A stretch of 64,000 bases of DNA. It comes from Pseudomonas sp. R28(2017) (GTDB lineage Bacteria > Pseudomonadota > Gammaproteobacteria > Pseudomonadales > Pseudomonadaceae). Below the pieces are notes generated by a model that saw nothing but the letters and a program-made list of their open reading frames with translations, was not told where the DNA came from and did not search any database. The position numbers were made by a program, and so were the translations under genes. This document shows, one piece after another, positions 19,991 to 30,428 of this stretch. The DNA lies in contig NZ_NEHW01000001.1 in the NCBI RefSeq assembly GCF_002112505.1, positions 496,001 to 560,000 on the forward strand, given 5' to 3'. Position 1 is the first letter of the stretch, and each line of letters begins with the position of its first letter.

Positions 19991-20008
19991 TAAGCCAAGC
20001 GCAAAATC

Positions 20009-20755
20009 TTAGCCGAGTTTTTCCATGATCTCGTCGGAGATCTGCGCATTGGAGTAGACGTTCTGCACGTCATCCAGGTCTTCGAGCATATCGATCAGCT
20101 TGAGCACCTTTTCGGCGCCCTCCTGATCCAGCTCGGCGCTGGTGGTCGGCTGCATGACGATTTCTGCGTCGGCGGCCTTGAAGCCTGCTTCTTCCAGCGC
20201 GTTGCGCACGGCATAGAAGCTGTTGAACGAGGTGAAGACCTCGAACGAACCATCGTCGTTGGCCACCACGTCGTCGGCATCGGCCTCCATCGCGGCTTCC
20301 ATCAGGGCGTCTTCGTCGATGCCCGGGGCGAAGCTGATCTGCCCCTTGCGCTCGAACAGGTAGGCCACCGAGCCGTCGGTGCCAAGGTTGCCGCCACACT
20401 TGGTGAAGGCATGGCGCACGGCGGCAGCGGTGCGGTTGCGGTTGTCGGTCATGGCCTCGACCATGATCGCCACGCCACCCGGGCCATAGCCTTCGTAGCT
20501 GAGCTCTTCGACGTTGTCGCTTTCGTTGGTGCCGGCACCACGGGCCACGGCGCGATCGATGATGTCACGGCTCATGTTGGCGCCCAGGGCCTTGTCCAAC
20601 GCGAGGCGCAGACGCGGGTTGGAGCCTGGGTCGGCACCCCCTTGCTTGGCAGCGACGGTCAGCTCACGGATCCACTTGGTGAAGATCTTGCCTCTCTTGG
20701 CATCCTGGCGCTCTTTGCGGTGCTTGATGTTCGCCCACTTGGAATGACCAGCCAT
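20009..20755 (-). CDS. yebC: YebC/PmpR-family transcriptional or translational regulator
   Basis: 248 residues beginning [26 protein letters not shown], the family hallmark, with [14 protein letters not shown] and an acidic C-terminal domain. YebC proteins have been described as DNA-binding regulators (PmpR in P. aeruginosa) and, more recently, as factors easing ribosome stalling at proline runs. The position beside ruvC and aspS is common in gamma-proteobacteria. Confidence 0.95.
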   Translation of the reverse strand: MAGHSKWANIKHRKERQDAKRGKIFTKWIRELTVAAKQGGADPGSNPRLRLALDKALGANMSRDIIDRAVARGAGTNESDNVEELSYEGYGPGGVAIMVEAMTDNRNRTAAAVRHAFTKCGGNLGTDGSVAYLFERKGQISFAPGIDEDALMEAAMEADADDVVANDDGSFEVFTSFNSFYAVRNALEEAGFKAADAEIVMQPTTSAELDQEGAEKVLKLIDMLEDLDDVQNVYSNAQISDEIMEKLG

Positions 20756-20785
20756 AACGACTCCGAATCCTTGAAACAGAAACAG

Positions 20786-20807
20786 GTTCCGCCCCGAAGG
20801 GCGGAAC
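20786..20807. terminator. Hairpin between aspS and yebC
   Basis: Stem GTTCCGCCC / GGGCGGAAC with a GAA-type loop in the 109-base gap between aspS and yebC. It has no T-run, so it may shape mRNA rather than terminate. Confidence 0.45.
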
Positions 20808-20864
20808 GTGGGAATACTGCGCCGAAGCGCCGGGGCGCACCCGCCGGGATGCGCCCGGGGCCGA

Positions 20865-22640
20865 TTACTCGACCTTGGTCTGCTCGCGCAGACGGATGTG
20901 CAGCTCGCGCAGGGCCTTGGCGTCGACCATGCCAGGGGCCTGGGTCATCACGCACGCGGCGCTCTGGGTTTTCGGGAAGGCGATCACTTCACGGATCGAC
21001 TGCGCACCGGTCATCAGCATGACCAGACGGTCCAGGCCGAAGGCCAGGCCACCGTGAGGCGGTGCACCGAACTTCAGGGCGTCGAGCAGGAAGCCGAACT
21101 TCTCTTCCTGTTCCGCCGCTTCGATGCCCAGGAGGCGGAATACCGCTTGCTGCATCTCCTTGCGGTGGATACGGATCGAACCGCCACCCAGCTCGGTGCC
21201 GTTCAGCACCATGTCGTAGGCACGGGACAGGGCCGTGGCCGGGTTGGCCTCGAGCTCTTCCGGGGTGCACTTCGGCGCGGTGAACGGGTGGTGCAGCGCA
21301 GTGAAGCTGCCGTCTTCGTTCTCTTCGAACATCGGGAAGTCGACCACCCACATCGGCGCCCACTCGCAGGTCAGCAGCTCGAAATCGTGGCCCAGGCGGA
21401 TACGCAGCGCGCCCAGGGCTTCGCTGACGACCTTGAACTTGTCGGCACCGAAGAACACGATGTCACCGTCGACCGCACCAACGCGGTCGAGGATGGTGTT
21501 GAGGTTGGCCTCAGGGATGTTCTTGACGATCGGCGACTGCAGGCCTTCGACGCCCTTGGCGCGCTCGTTGACCTTGATGTAGGCCAGGCCCTTGGCACCG
21601 TAGATGCCGACGAACTTGGTGTACTCGTCGATCTTGCTGCGCGGCATGCTGGCGCCGCCCGGCAGGCGCAGGGCGGTGACGCGGCACTTCGGATCGTTGG
21701 CCGGGCCGGCGAATACCTTGAAGTCGACATCTTTCAGCTGGTCGGCAACGTCGACCAGCTCCAGCGGGATACGCAGGTCAGGCTTGTCGGAACCGTAGCG
21801 GCGCATGGCCTCTTCGAAGGTCATGTGCGGGAATTCGCCGAATTCCAGATCCAGCACTTCCTTGAACAGCTTGCGGATCATGCTCTCGGTGAGGCCCATG
21901 ATCTCGGCTTCGTCGAGGAAGCTGGTCTCGATGTCGATCTGGGTGAATTCCGGCTGGCGGTCGGCACGCAGGTCTTCGTCGCGGAAGCACTTGGCGATCT
22001 GGTAGTAGCGGTCGAAACCGGCAACCATCAGCAGCTGCTTGAACAGCTGAGGCGACTGCGGCAAGGCGAAGAAGCTGCCTGCGTGGGTACGGCTCGGCAC
22101 CAGGTAGTCACGCGCGCCTTCCGGTGTGGCACGGGTGAGGATCGGGGTTTCGACGTCGAGGAAGCCGTTTTCGTCGAGGAAACGACGGATGCTGCTGGTG
22201 ATGCGCGAACGCAGGCGCAGCTTGTCGGCCATTTCCGGGCGACGCAGGTCGATGAAGCGGTAGCGCAGGCGGGTTTCTTCGCCGACGTCGGAGTATTCGT
22301 TCAGCGGGAACGGCGGGGTTTCCGCTTCGTTGAGCACGTTCAGCTGGTAGCCGAGGATCTCGATGGCACCGGACGCCATGTTGGCGTTCACCGCGCCGTC
22401 CGGGCGCTTGCGCACCTTGCCGGTGATCTGTACGACGTACTCGCTGCGCACGCGGTCAGCGGCGGCGAAGGTTTCGGCGCGATCCGGGTCGAACACGACC
22501 TGGGCCATGCCTTCGCGGTCACGGATGTCGAGGAAGATCACCCCGCCGTGGTCGCGGCGACGATGGACCCAGCCGCAAAGGGTGACTTCCTGGCCGTCCA
22601 GGCTCTCGTTCAGTTGGCCGCAATAATGGCTGCGCATCAT
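20865..22640 (-). CDS. aspS: Aspartyl-tRNA synthetase
   Basis: 591 residues. A bacterial-type AspRS with N-terminal OB fold, class II motif 2 [16 protein letters not shown], a GAD insertion domain and motif 3 [15 protein letters not shown]. Pseudomonads usually carry a non-discriminating AspRS that also charges tRNA-Asn; the sequence alone does not decide this. Tandem ATGs occur at the start (ATGATGCGC). Confidence 0.98.
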   Translation of the reverse strand: MMRSHYCGQLNESLDGQEVTLCGWVHRRRDHGGVIFLDIRDREGMAQVVFDPDRAETFAAADRVRSEYVVQITGKVRKRPDGAVNANMASGAIEILGYQLNVLNEAETPPFPLNEYSDVGEETRLRYRFIDLRRPEMADKLRLRSRITSSIRRFLDENGFLDVETPILTRATPEGARDYLVPSRTHAGSFFALPQSPQLFKQLLMVAGFDRYYQIAKCFRDEDLRADRQPEFTQIDIETSFLDEAEIMGLTESMIRKLFKEVLDLEFGEFPHMTFEEAMRRYGSDKPDLRIPLELVDVADQLKDVDFKVFAGPANDPKCRVTALRLPGGASMPRSKIDEYTKFVGIYGAKGLAYIKVNERAKGVEGLQSPIVKNIPEANLNTILDRVGAVDGDIVFFGADKFKVVSEALGALRIRLGHDFELLTCEWAPMWVVDFPMFEENEDGSFTALHHPFTAPKCTPEELEANPATALSRAYDMVLNGTELGGGSIRIHRKEMQQAVFRLLGIEAAEQEEKFGFLLDALKFGAPPHGGLAFGLDRLVMLMTGAQSIREVIAFPKTQSAACVMTQAPGMVDAKALRELHIRLREQTKVE

Positions 22641-22734
22641 GATGGTGGTTTCGCTTCTCGTGATTCGTGTGTTCGTTGGAGGCCTTGGCCGCCCAGAGGG
22701 CTAATACTGCAAGACCCGGCTACTGCAATTCAAC

Positions 22735-22956
22735 TCAGTCGGCCTTGTCGCCGCCGGCCAGGTTCTTTTTCGCCCCGGTCTTGAAGTCGGTTTCGTACCA
22801 GCCGTTGCCACTCAGGCGGAAACCGGGGACCGACAGCAGTTTCTTCAATGCCGGCGCCTGACAGGCCGGGCAGTCGGTCAGCGGCGCGGCGCTGATCTTC
22901 TGCAGCGCCTCCATCCGGTGATCGCAGGAAGCACATTGATAGTCATAAAGGGGCAT
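22735..22956 (-). CDS. FmdB-family zinc ribbon protein
   Basis: 73 residues. MPLYDYQCASC and DCPACQ supply two CxxC pairs of a zinc ribbon, followed by a charged tail typical of FmdB-type small proteins. Function is not established. It lies 94 bases upstream of aspS on the same strand, a frequent arrangement. Confidence 0.9.
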   Translation of the reverse strand: MPLYDYQCASCDHRMEALQKISAAPLTDCPACQAPALKKLLSVPGFRLSGNGWYETDFKTGAKKNLAGGDKAD

Positions 22957-23048
22957 GAACGTCTCTCGTCAACCACAACGCTGGCTGCCGGGGCAGCAAA
23001 AAGCGGGATTATATATGGTTAACCGGCACTGCGCAGCCCGCCGGGCGA

Positions 23049-23375
23049 TCAGCGTGCACTCGGCGGATCGCGCAACCAGGCGACACAGATCACCCGGATC
23101 AGCCCGCTGAAGTTGCGCACCCCGCCCTGGCGCAGGTGCACTTCGCGATCGACATAAGACAGCACGGCGCTGACCGAGCACTGGTTCGCTGCGGCAATCT
23201 GCTCGAGGATACCCCAATACACCGCCTCCAGGCGCAGACAGGTGGAAAAACCATTCAACCGCACCGAGCGCGATACGGGCTGAGTCTGCAACATGTCGAA
23301 ATCGGCCTTGAACGGGTCTATGCACTGCTTGCCAGGCCAGTGCCCCACCCTCACCGCACGCTTGATTGCTTGCAT
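23049..23375 (-). CDS. Ribbon-helix-helix domain protein
   Basis: 108 residues. The second half (about 33-100, SRSVRLNGFSTCLRLEAVYW onwards) resembles the RHH_4 ribbon-helix-helix family, which favours a DNA-binding role. The ATG at 23375 was kept because GAGGAAG sits about seven bases upstream; a shorter start at MLQTQ (23294) is possible. No partner gene points to a target. Confidence 0.7.
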   Translation of the reverse strand: MQAIKRAVRVGHWPGKQCIDPFKADFDMLQTQPVSRSVRLNGFSTCLRLEAVYWGILEQIAAANQCSVSAVLSYVDREVHLRQGGVRNFSGLIRVICVAWLRDPPSAR

Positions 23376-23468
23376 CGCGCCACTTCCTCAGTTCAATCAA
23401 CTGGGGCTCAATGAAGCGCGGAGCGAGGCGCCCAAAGCAGCGGCAAAACCTTCCCGCACAAACAAAAC

Positions 23469-23497
23469 GGCCCGGCTGGAATGGATTCAGCCGGGCC
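23469..23497 (-). terminator. Intrinsic terminator of the Dps-like gene
   Basis: On the minus strand GGCCCGGCTG / CAGCCGGGCC forms a ten-base stem followed by GTTTTGTTTGT, about 30 bases after the stop of the Dps-like gene. Confidence 0.85.
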
Positions 23498-23525
23498 TTC
23501 GGACAACGCCTACGCGTTTGGCCGA

Positions 23526-23999
23526 TCAATTACCGTCGAGCAATACCCGTAACATCCAGGCGGTCTTTTCATGCACCTGCATGCGCTGGGTCAGCAGATC
23601 GGCGGTCGGTTCATCGCTGACTTTGTCCACCGCCGGGAAAATGCTGCGGGCCGTGCGCACCACCGCCTCTTGCCCCTGCACCAGCTGGCGGATCATCTCC
23701 TCTGCCGGCGGGACACCCTCTTCTTCCTTGATCGAGGAGTGTCGCGCATAGAAGGCATACGAGCCCGGTGCCGGAAAGCCCAGTGCGCGTATCCGCTCGG
23801 CGATCGAGTCGACCGCCAGCGCCAGTTCGTTGTACTGCTCCTCGAACATCAGGTGCAGGGTGCGGAACGACGGACCGGTGACGTTCCAGTGGAAGTTGTG
23901 GGTTTTCAGATACAGCACGTAGGTATCCGACAACAGGCGGGAAAGCCCTTCGACGATGGACTTGCGATCTTCTTCACTGATACCGATATCGATTGCCAT
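23526..23999 (-). CDS. dps: Dps/ferritin-like DNA-binding stress protein
   Basis: 157 residues. Ferritin-like four-helix bundle with the Dps ferroxidase residues in [16 protein letters not shown] (His ligands) and [23 protein letters not shown] (Asp/Glu ligands). Such dodecamers oxidise and store iron and protect DNA. The start at MAIDIG has GGGGAAC upstream; a longer frame to 24047 has no good ribosome site. Monocistronic, divergent from the cold-shock gene. Confidence 0.9.
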   Translation of the reverse strand: MAIDIGISEEDRKSIVEGLSRLLSDTYVLYLKTHNFHWNVTGPSFRTLHLMFEEQYNELALAVDSIAERIRALGFPAPGSYAFYARHSSIKEEEGVPPAEEMIRQLVQGQEAVVRTARSIFPAVDKVSDEPTADLLTQRMQVHEKTAWMLRVLLDGN

Positions 24000-24276
24000 G
24001 AAGTTCCCCTTTCCATAAGGCTTGATGATCAAGCGGGCCCGACACACTGTATCAATACTTGGCGCAACGCGCCCATGACACAGCGCAAGCCATCGGCGCC
24101 TGCCGCCTGCGGTTTGAGAAGCCCCCGCCTTTGCTGTTAAATAGGCACGGTGCCACCCGTGCGGACTGTCATTGCCGGGTGCATAGGCTGGCCTCCACGT
24201 GTTCGCGCTTTACACCTCATGCGCACCGTGCTGCCAGCTCTTCCTGTGATCGGCCTTATCAACTGTGAGCCAACCC

Positions 24277-24870
24277 ATGTTCAAGATCGTCCACCTGGTG
24301 ACGGGCGTCGCGGCTTTGCTGCTATCGCTCATGCCCAGCCTCAAACCCGATGCAACACCCTTCCTGCAGCAACCCGACGCGGTCTACCTGGCCCTGCTCG
24401 GCCTGCTCAACCTGCTGCTGGCCCCGGTCGTGCCACTGTATTACCGCGGTACGCGGCAACAGCTGCAATACCTGGCCTGCGCCCTGCTGGTGGTGGCGGT
24501 GGTCCTGCAGACCCTGACCCTGCTGGCACGCCCGGAAATGGGCAACCTGGCGGCGCTGGTCTGTGCCGCGCTGGCCGTGGCCCTGCACCTGGTGGCCGGC
24601 TTCGCCCGCAGCGGCAAGAAGGCACGCGCCAGCCAAGGTGCACCACTGGAAGCGGGCAAGCGTGATACCGGCACCGTGAAATGGTTCAACACCTCGAAGG
24701 GCTTCGGTTTCATTTCCCGCGATTCGGGCGACGACATCTTCGTCCACTTCCGCGCCATCCGCGGCGAGGGCCACCGCATCCTGGTCGAAGGCCAGCGCGT
24801 CGAGTTCTCGGTGATGCACCGCGACAAAGGCCTGCAGGCCGAAGACGTGGTCGCGGTGAACCGCCGCTGA
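24277..24870 (+). CDS. Membrane-anchored cold-shock domain protein
   Basis: 197 residues. The N-terminal half has four hydrophobic segments (about 3-22, 33-53, 60-80 and 86-106). A basic linker leads to a C-terminal cold-shock domain (about 129-197) with RNP1 KGFGFI and RNP2 DIFVHF, preceded by [13 protein letters not shown]. This would tether a nucleic-acid-binding OB fold to the inner membrane. ATG 24277 is used; a GTG at 24265 is in frame and neither has a strong ribosome site. Family known only as a DUF-like fusion; role unknown. Confidence 0.8.
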   Translation: MFKIVHLVTGVAALLLSLMPSLKPDATPFLQQPDAVYLALLGLLNLLLAPVVPLYYRGTRQQLQYLACALLVVAVVLQTLTLLARPEMGNLAALVCAALAVALHLVAGFARSGKKARASQGAPLEAGKRDTGTVKWFNTSKGFGFISRDSGDDIFVHFRAIRGEGHRILVEGQRVEFSVMHRDKGLQAEDVVAVNRR

Positions 24871-24878
24871 CCCTGCAC

Positions 24879-24903
24879 CGCCCTGGGGCAAGCCCAGGGC
24901 GGC
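24879..24903. terminator. Hairpin between the cold-shock gene and slyX
   Basis: Stem CCGCCCTGGG / CCCAGGGCGG with a five-base loop sits in the short gap between the convergent genes. It lacks a T-run on either side. Confidence 0.5.
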
Positions 24904-24909
24904 CACTTG

Positions 24910-25116
24910 TCAATAATGAGGTGGCGGCGCCTCTTCCCCTTCACTGCCGTACTGCCCGACCATTTCTTCATGGCGCTTGATCAGCTCGGCCATCTGCAGT
25001 TGCAGGCGTTCGATGACCCGCCCCTGCTCGACCACCACATCATTCAGCGCCTGGATCGTGTCGTCCTGGAACGCCTGACGGGTTTCCAGCTCGATGATGC
25101 GCGACTCCGGCGACAT
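24910..25116 (-). CDS. slyX: SlyX family protein
   Basis: 68 residues forming a predicted coiled coil (about 1-50, [20 protein letters not shown]) with a proline/His tail ending PPPHY, a SlyX hallmark. Function unknown. It starts one base after the HIT gene ends, so the two are translationally linked. Confidence 0.9.
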   Translation of the reverse strand: MSPESRIIELETRQAFQDDTIQALNDVVVEQGRVIERLQLQMAELIKRHEEMVGQYGSEGEEAPPPHY

Positions 25117-25117
25117 G

Positions 25118-25537
25118 TCAGGCCTCCTGGTAATCGTGGGTCAGCAGCGCACGCAGACGCTGACGAATGGCATCCACCTGCCCCGGTGCGTAGCCGACAG
25201 CCGGCACCTTGCCCCAGACGGGCGCCGGCCAGGCGGGATCACCCTGGTGGCGTACGATCACATGCATGTGCATCTGACTGACCACGTTGCCCAGCGTGGC
25301 AACGTTCATTTTGTCAGCCGCGAACTCGCGCTTGAGCACTTCGGCCAGATAGGTGGTTTCCTTCCACAACTGCGCCTGGTCTTCCTGGTTCAAGTCGAAC
25401 AACTCGCTTACGCCTGCCCGCTTGGGCACCAGGATGAACCACGGGTAGTTGGCGTCCTTGCTGAGCAGCAGACGGCACAGCGGAAAGTCACCCAGCACCA
25501 GGGAGTCCTGCTGCAAACGCGAATCCATATCAAACAC
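25118..25537 (-). CDS. HIT-domain protein (degenerate histidine triad)
   Basis: 139 residues with a histidine-triad fold. The triad reads QMHMHVIV, so the first of the three histidines is glutamine while the presumed nucleophilic pair is kept. HIT proteins hydrolyse nucleotide phosphoramidates or dinucleotides. The GTG at 25537 is preferred because GGAG lies seven bases before it; an ATG at 25528 gives MDSRL. Operon with slyX. Confidence 0.85.
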   Translation of the reverse strand: MFDMDSRLQQDSLVLGDFPLCRLLLSKDANYPWFILVPKRAGVSELFDLNQEDQAQLWKETTYLAEVLKREFAADKMNVATLGNVVSQMHMHVIVRHQGDPAWPAPVWGKVPAVGYAPGQVDAIRQRLRALLTHDYQEA

Positions 25538-26276
25538 GATCAATCTCCAACAATAATTTCATGCGCCAAGGATACTCTGCTTCGCCCGCGCCAGCATGCG
25601 CCAGAAGCGCGGCTGCACGCTTTAAGCTCATGAATCTTCATCACTTGCACAACAGCGGTAACACAGCGCTACTTTTCGCACCAAAATGAGGCCTCAAAAG
25701 TGTGCGCCACTACGCTTCTACCCACACCAATGACTCAGGATCAACAGTTGCCGGTAACACATTGACTTTTATGGCAGCTTTTTCTTTTAGCCGCCCCCTT
25801 CAACGCGGTACACCATCAGACAACTCCCGCCCCGTATTTTCGGCACTTTCCGACCTTCGGCAGCAGGCTTTGTGAAAATTTCATGAACCGTTGTTAATTT
25901 TGAGCATGCTTGTTGCATTCCTTTCACGCCAAGTCGGCACGACACCTGCATTGACCGGGTGACGCGACAAATAACAACAGCGACATGGGATGCACCAGGG
26001 AGTTTCCCCAGCCGGAATCTGTAGTTACAGAATCATTACGGCAATGGAACAGCGCTGGTGTTGTACGAACCGGTTAACCGGGGCGTGATTTGCGACATGG
26101 AAATACCTGAAAGCGACATGGCCATAAAGTTCCCGAAAGGATGATTTTTGCCATATCGCCAAGAACAGTCAGCGTGCTATACATTTCCGCCGACATAACA
26201 AGAAAGAGCTGCCCCATATAACTAAAAGACTTGGGCGCAGCGGTACTCTTCCTAAAAACCAAAGGAGCAAATCACG
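25538..26276. other. Long intergenic region upstream of the OprD-family porin
   Basis: About 740 bases with no convincing gene; a 62-codon antisense frame (26074-26262) has no ribosome site or family look. The stretch is AT-richer than its surroundings. It carries three copies of GCGACATGG (25980, 26092, 26113), two of them 21 bases apart, described separately as possible ArgR half-sites. A long leader of this kind suggests a complex porin promoter. Confidence 0.6.
26092..26121 (-). promoter_or_regulatory. Possible ArgR binding site (two TGTCGC half-sites, 21-base period)
   Basis: On the minus strand the half-site TGTCGC occurs twice as a direct repeat with a 21-base period (26118-26113 and 26097-26092). 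A third copy is at 25985-25980. The P. aeruginosa ArgR half-site, as I recall it, is TGTCGC-N8-AA-N5, which also repeats every 21 bases. The AA is AT in the first half-site and CC in the second, so the match is partial. The site lies about 155-185 bases upstream of the porin start. Confidence 0.5.
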
Positions 26277-27545
26277 ATGCGCGTGATGAAGTGGAGCATG
26301 ATCGCCCTGGCCGTTGCGGCAGGGACCTCGCAGATGGCAGTGGCTTCGTCCCAGGACGAGTCCAAGGGTTTCCTCGAAGACAGCAAGCTGAACGTCAAGA
26401 CTCGCATGCTGTACTTCAGCCGCGACTTCCGTAACAACGAGCCAGGCACCCAGAGCCGCGTTGAAGAAACCGGCCTCGGCTTCCTCGGCACCTACGAGTC
26501 GGGCTTCACCCAGGGCGTGATCGGCGTCGGCGTCGATGCCATCGGCATGCTCGGCGTGAAACTGGACAGCGGCAAGGGCCGCCACAGCACCGGCCAGTTC
26601 CCGACTGACGCCGACGGCCGTGCGCAGGACGAGTTCTCCGAAGGCGGTGCAGCGGTCAAACTGCGCTTCTCCGATACAGTACTGAAAGTCGGTGACCAGT
26701 TCACCGCCCTGCCAGTGTTCGCGACCGATGACAGCCGCCTGCTGCCAGAAGTGGCTCAAGGCGCCCTGATCACCAGCAACGAAATCAAGGGCCTGACCCT
26801 GAACGCCGGTCACTTCACCGCGCTGAACGCACAGTCCCAGACCTTCCACGACAGCCTGCACCTCAAACAGGCCGACGTTATCGGTGGCACTTACGCCTTC
26901 ACCGACAACCTGTCCACCTCGCTGTACTACTCCAAGGTCGAAGACTTCTGGCGCAAGTACTACGCCAACGTGAACTGGGCGCTGCCGCTGTCCGACAAGC
27001 AAGGCCTGGTGTTCGACTTCAACATCTATGACACCAAGAGCGATGGCTCGGCCGAGTACCTCGCCTTCGATGGCGACAAGCTGGACAACCGCGCATACAG
27101 CCTGTCCGGTGCGTACAACGTCGGCGCTCACACCTTCACCCTGGCCTACCAGAAAGTCTCCGGCGACGGCGATTATGGCTATGGCGTAGACGGTGGCGGC
27201 ACCATCTTCCTGGCCAACTCCGTTGCCCGTTCCGACTTCAACGCCGAAGACGAGAAATCCTGGCAGGCCCGCTACGACCTGAACTTCGCCGAATACGGCA
27301 TCCCGGGCCTGACCTTCATGACCCGTTATGTACGCGGTAGCGGCGCGAATGTCGCGAGCACCGGCAACGGCAAGGAATGGGAACGCGACGTAGACGTCAA
27401 GTACGTCCTGCAGGAAGGCCCGGCCAAGGACCTGAGCTTCCGCGTTCGTCAGGCTACCTACCGCTCCAGCGATGGCGTCTACTACGGTTCGAGCTCGATC
27501 GACGAACTGCGCCTGATCGTCGAGTACCCGCTGAGCATCCTGTAA
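26277..27545 (+). CDS. OprD-family outer membrane porin
   Basis: 422 residues. Signal peptide about 1-23 (ending AVA), then a beta-barrel with OprD/OprE-family landmarks: [21 protein letters not shown], a [20 protein letters not shown] stretch, [18 protein letters not shown], and the C-terminal FRLIV-type [12 protein letters not shown]. These 18-strand barrels admit amino acids, small peptides or carboxylates. OprE/OprQ-like by eye. It has an AAAGGAG ribosome site and a long upstream region with ArgR-like sites, hinting at basic amino acids. Confidence 0.92.
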   Translation: MRVMKWSMIALAVAAGTSQMAVASSQDESKGFLEDSKLNVKTRMLYFSRDFRNNEPGTQSRVEETGLGFLGTYESGFTQGVIGVGVDAIGMLGVKLDSGKGRHSTGQFPTDADGRAQDEFSEGGAAVKLRFSDTVLKVGDQFTALPVFATDDSRLLPEVAQGALITSNEIKGLTLNAGHFTALNAQSQTFHDSLHLKQADVIGGTYAFTDNLSTSLYYSKVEDFWRKYYANVNWALPLSDKQGLVFDFNIYDTKSDGSAEYLAFDGDKLDNRAYSLSGAYNVGAHTFTLAYQKVSGDGDYGYGVDGGGTIFLANSVARSDFNAEDEKSWQARYDLNFAEYGIPGLTFMTRYVRGSGANVASTGNGKEWERDVDVKYVLQEGPAKDLSFRVRQATYRSSDGVYYGSSSIDELRLIVEYPLSIL

Positions 27546-27571
27546 GCCTGGCTTGCAGTGCCCCGCACCTG

Positions 27572-27605
27572 AAAAAGCCCGGCACACTTGCCGGGCTTTT
27601 TCTTG
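27572..27605 (+). terminator. Intrinsic terminator of the porin gene
   Basis: AAAAAGCCCGGC / GCCGGGCTTTTT with a short ACACTT-type loop and T-run, 27 bases after the porin stop. Confidence 0.92.
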
Positions 27606-27705
27606 GCTGACAACGGCCACGCCCTGGGGCATTCTGTACGCCTTCGTTTCGCCCCCGTACAATGCGGGGCTATTTCAACGTCTTAGGCAATCGACACGGC
27701 TAACC

Positions 27706-29421
27706 ATGCGCACCAGTCAATATTTGCTCGCCACCCAGAAAGAAACCCCTGCCGACGCAGTGGTCATCAGCCACCAGCTCATGCTGCGTGCCGGCATGAT
27801 CCGCAAACTGGCTTCCGGCCTGTACACCTGGCTGCCGATGGGCCTGCGGGTGATGCGCAAGGTCGAAAACGTTGTGCGCGAGGAAATGAACGCCGCCGGC
27901 GCCCTGGAAGTGCTGATGCCAAGCATCCAGCCTGCCGAGCTGTGGCAGGAGTCCGGCCGCTGGGAACAGTACGGCCCTGAGCTGCTGCGCCTGAAAGACC
28001 GCCACCAGCGTGACTTCTGCGTCGGCCCGACCCACGAAGAAGTGATCACCGACCTGGCCCGCAACGAGCTGTCCAGCTATAAACAGCTGCCGCTCAACAT
28101 GTACCAGATCCAGACCAAATTCCGTGACGAGATTCGCCCACGCTTCGGCCTGATGCGCGGCCGCGAATTCATCATGAAGGACGCCTACTCCTTCCATGCC
28201 GACCAGGCTTCCCTGCAGGAAACCTACGACCGCATGCACCAGGCGTACACCAACGTCTTCACCCGCCTGGGCCTGGACTTCCGCCCAGTGCAGGCGGACA
28301 CCGGTTCCATCGGTGGCAGCTACTCCCACGAATTCCACGTCCTGGCCGAGTCCGGCGAAGACGACGTGATCTTCAGCGACAGCTCCGACTACGCCGCCAA
28401 CATCGAGAAGGCCGAAGCCATCCCGCGTGAAACCGTGCGCCCTGCGCCTGCCGAGGAGCTGCGCCTGGTCGACACCCCGGATGCCAAGACCATCGCCCAA
28501 CTGGTGGAAAACCACGGCCTGGCGATCGAAAAGACCGTCAAGACCCTGATCGTGCGCGGCGCCGAAGAGGGCAAACTGGTCGCCCTGATCGTCCGTGGCG
28601 ACCACGAGCTCAACGAAATCAAGGCCGCCAAGCTGGAACAGGTTGCCGACCCGCTGGTCATGGCCACCGACGCCGAACTGCGCGAGGCCATTGGCGCCGG
28701 TGCCGGCTCGCTCGGCCCGCTGAACCTGCCACTGGAAATCGTGATCGACCGTTCGGTCGCCCTGATGAGCGACTTCGGCATCGGTGCCAACATCGACGAC
28801 AAGCACTACTTCGGCGTGAACTGGGAGCGTGACCTGCCCGTTCCTCAGGTTGCCGACCTGCGCAATGTCGTCGAAGGCGACCCAAGCCCGGACGGCCAGG
28901 GCACCCTGGTGATCAAGCGTGGCATCGAAGTCGGCCATATCTTCCAGCTCGGCACCAAGTACAGCGAGGCACTCAAGTGCCAGGTCCTGGGTGAGAACGG
29001 CAAGCCGGTCATCCTGTCCATGGGCTGCTACGGCATTGGTGTGTCGCGCGTGGTCGCCGCCGCCATCGAGCAGAGCTACGACGACAAAGGCATCATCTGG
29101 AACGACGCCCTGGCACCGTTCCAGATTGCCCTGGTACCGCTGCGTTACGAAACCGACGTGGTCCGCGAGGCAACCGACAAGCTGTACGCCGAGCTGACCG
29201 CCGCCGGCTTCGAGGTACTGCTGGACGACCGCGACAAGAAGACCAGCCCCGGCATCAAGTTCGCCGACATGGAGCTGATCGGCATTCCACACCGTATCGT
29301 CGTCAGCGACCGCGGCCTGGCCGACGGCAACCTGGAGTACAAGCACCGCACCGAGCAGGATGCCCAACAGCTGCCGCTCAATGAAGTGCTGTCCTTCCTG
29401 CAGGCCCGCGTTCGCCGCTGA
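27706..29421 (+). CDS. proS: Prolyl-tRNA synthetase
   Basis: 571 residues, the usual bacterial-type length, with class II motifs [21 protein letters not shown] (motif 1 area), [21 protein letters not shown] (motif 2) and [16 protein letters not shown] (motif 3). The ~180-residue insertion between motifs 2 and 3 is the YbaK-like editing domain that clears Ala-tRNA-Pro. The ATG at 27706 gives the standard start [13 protein letters not shown]; the frame extends upstream without meaning. Confidence 0.98.
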   Translation: MRTSQYLLATQKETPADAVVISHQLMLRAGMIRKLASGLYTWLPMGLRVMRKVENVVREEMNAAGALEVLMPSIQPAELWQESGRWEQYGPELLRLKDRHQRDFCVGPTHEEVITDLARNELSSYKQLPLNMYQIQTKFRDEIRPRFGLMRGREFIMKDAYSFHADQASLQETYDRMHQAYTNVFTRLGLDFRPVQADTGSIGGSYSHEFHVLAESGEDDVIFSDSSDYAANIEKAEAIPRETVRPAPAEELRLVDTPDAKTIAQLVENHGLAIEKTVKTLIVRGAEEGKLVALIVRGDHELNEIKAAKLEQVADPLVMATDAELREAIGAGAGSLGPLNLPLEIVIDRSVALMSDFGIGANIDDKHYFGVNWERDLPVPQVADLRNVVEGDPSPDGQGTLVIKRGIEVGHIFQLGTKYSEALKCQVLGENGKPVILSMGCYGIGVSRVVAAAIEQSYDDKGIIWNDALAPFQIALVPLRYETDVVREATDKLYAELTAAGFEVLLDDRDKKTSPGIKFADMELIGIPHRIVVSDRGLADGNLEYKHRTEQDAQQLPLNEVLSFLQARVRR

Positions 29422-29441
29422 TAATCAATGCACGAGTGATC

Positions 29442-30395
29442 ATGTCCAAGCGAAGTACCATTACCCTGGGGGGCGCCGCACTGTGCGGCGCCCTGCTCGC
29501 CAGCGGTTGCGCCAACCAGATGTCCCAGCGCAGCGATCATGAGGAGCGCGTCGAGCGCAAGCTGCTCGAACACACCCTGCAGATCGATGTCGGCGAGCCG
29601 AAGGTGATGGAGCTTCCGCAACGGCGTGTGCGCATCCACGAGCAAAAGCGTTTCGAGGTTACCGAATACGAGGTCACCCGCCGCTATGACCGCTACACCC
29701 CTTACCAACCGTGGCGGGAGATCTACGAGATCCCGCTGGGCGCGGTAGCCGTGGTGGCCGGCATTGGCGCCAACGTGGTCAACGTGTTCGCCCTCGGCAA
29801 CCTGCCGCAGAGCATGACCCACGACTGGCTCAGCTATGGCGTGGATGGCCTCAACCCGTTCATGAACACGCCGTCCAATGGCCGCGCCCAGCAGAACCTG
29901 GCGGGCATCAGCGAAGTGCAGAAGGACAAGCGCGAAGAATTCACCAGCGTGCCCTGGAGCGAGCGGCTGGTCGAAGTCAAGGCTGGCAAGATGACCCACG
30001 AGCTGACCACCGACAGGAACGGCGTGTTGCGCCTGAACCTGCTGGACAGCCCGTTCTCGGAACAGCACCTGAACCACGTCGGTACCCTGCACATGCAGGT
30101 GGTCGACGAGGACAACGCCGTGCGTGGCGATGCCAGCCTGCTGGTCAGCGCCACCTTGCGCAACAAACTGCGTGAGGCCCATGAGCTGATCTTCGATGAC
30201 CTCGAAGATGACGATGTCGGCCAGTGGGTGCACCGGGTCAAGCGCCTGTCCGAGCTGGGCCTGGAAGAGGAAGCCAGCGAGATGGAGCAGAGCCTGATCG
30301 AGCTGACACGCAACGATCCGGAGCTGCAACAGGAATTCCTGTCGGCACTGACCAAGGCCACTGGCCGATTGGTCGCTGACCCTGGCGTGCAATAA
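29442..30395 (+). CDS. Predicted lipoprotein of unknown function
   Basis: 317 residues. The N-terminus has a lipoprotein signal with lipobox ASGC, so a lipid-anchored cysteine near residue 23. A short hydrophobic stretch (about 96-115, PLGAVAVVAGIGANVVNVF) occurs in the middle, and the C-terminal third is charged and helical. I do not recognise a domain. It follows proS by 20 bases on the same strand and ends at a shared terminator, so it may be read from proS. The ATG at 29442 is used; a GTG two codons upstream is possible. Confidence 0.75.
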   Translation: MSKRSTITLGGAALCGALLASGCANQMSQRSDHEERVERKLLEHTLQIDVGEPKVMELPQRRVRIHEQKRFEVTEYEVTRRYDRYTPYQPWREIYEIPLGAVAVVAGIGANVVNVFALGNLPQSMTHDWLSYGVDGLNPFMNTPSNGRAQQNLAGISEVQKDKREEFTSVPWSERLVEVKAGKMTHELTTDRNGVLRLNLLDSPFSEQHLNHVGTLHMQVVDEDNAVRGDASLLVSATLRNKLREAHELIFDDLEDDDVGQWVHRVKRLSELGLEEEASEMEQSLIELTRNDPELQQEFLSALTKATGRLVADPGVQ

Positions 30396-30397
30396 CT

Positions 30398-30428
30398 ATA
30401 AAGAGGGGGCCGTCATGCGGCCCCTTTT
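30398..30428. terminator. Bidirectional terminator (lipoprotein gene / dinB)
   Basis: AAAGAGGGGGCCG-TCAT-GCGGCCCCTTTT forms a GC-rich hairpin with A/T tracts on both sides, between the convergent lipoprotein gene and dinB. Confidence 0.8.

Noticed and set aside
20808..22784. 658-codon frame opposite aspS
   Set aside because: Antisense to a complete aspartyl-tRNA synthetase; no family look.
26074..26262. 62-codon minus-strand frame upstream of the porin
   Set aside because: No ribosome site and it spans the putative regulatory region.
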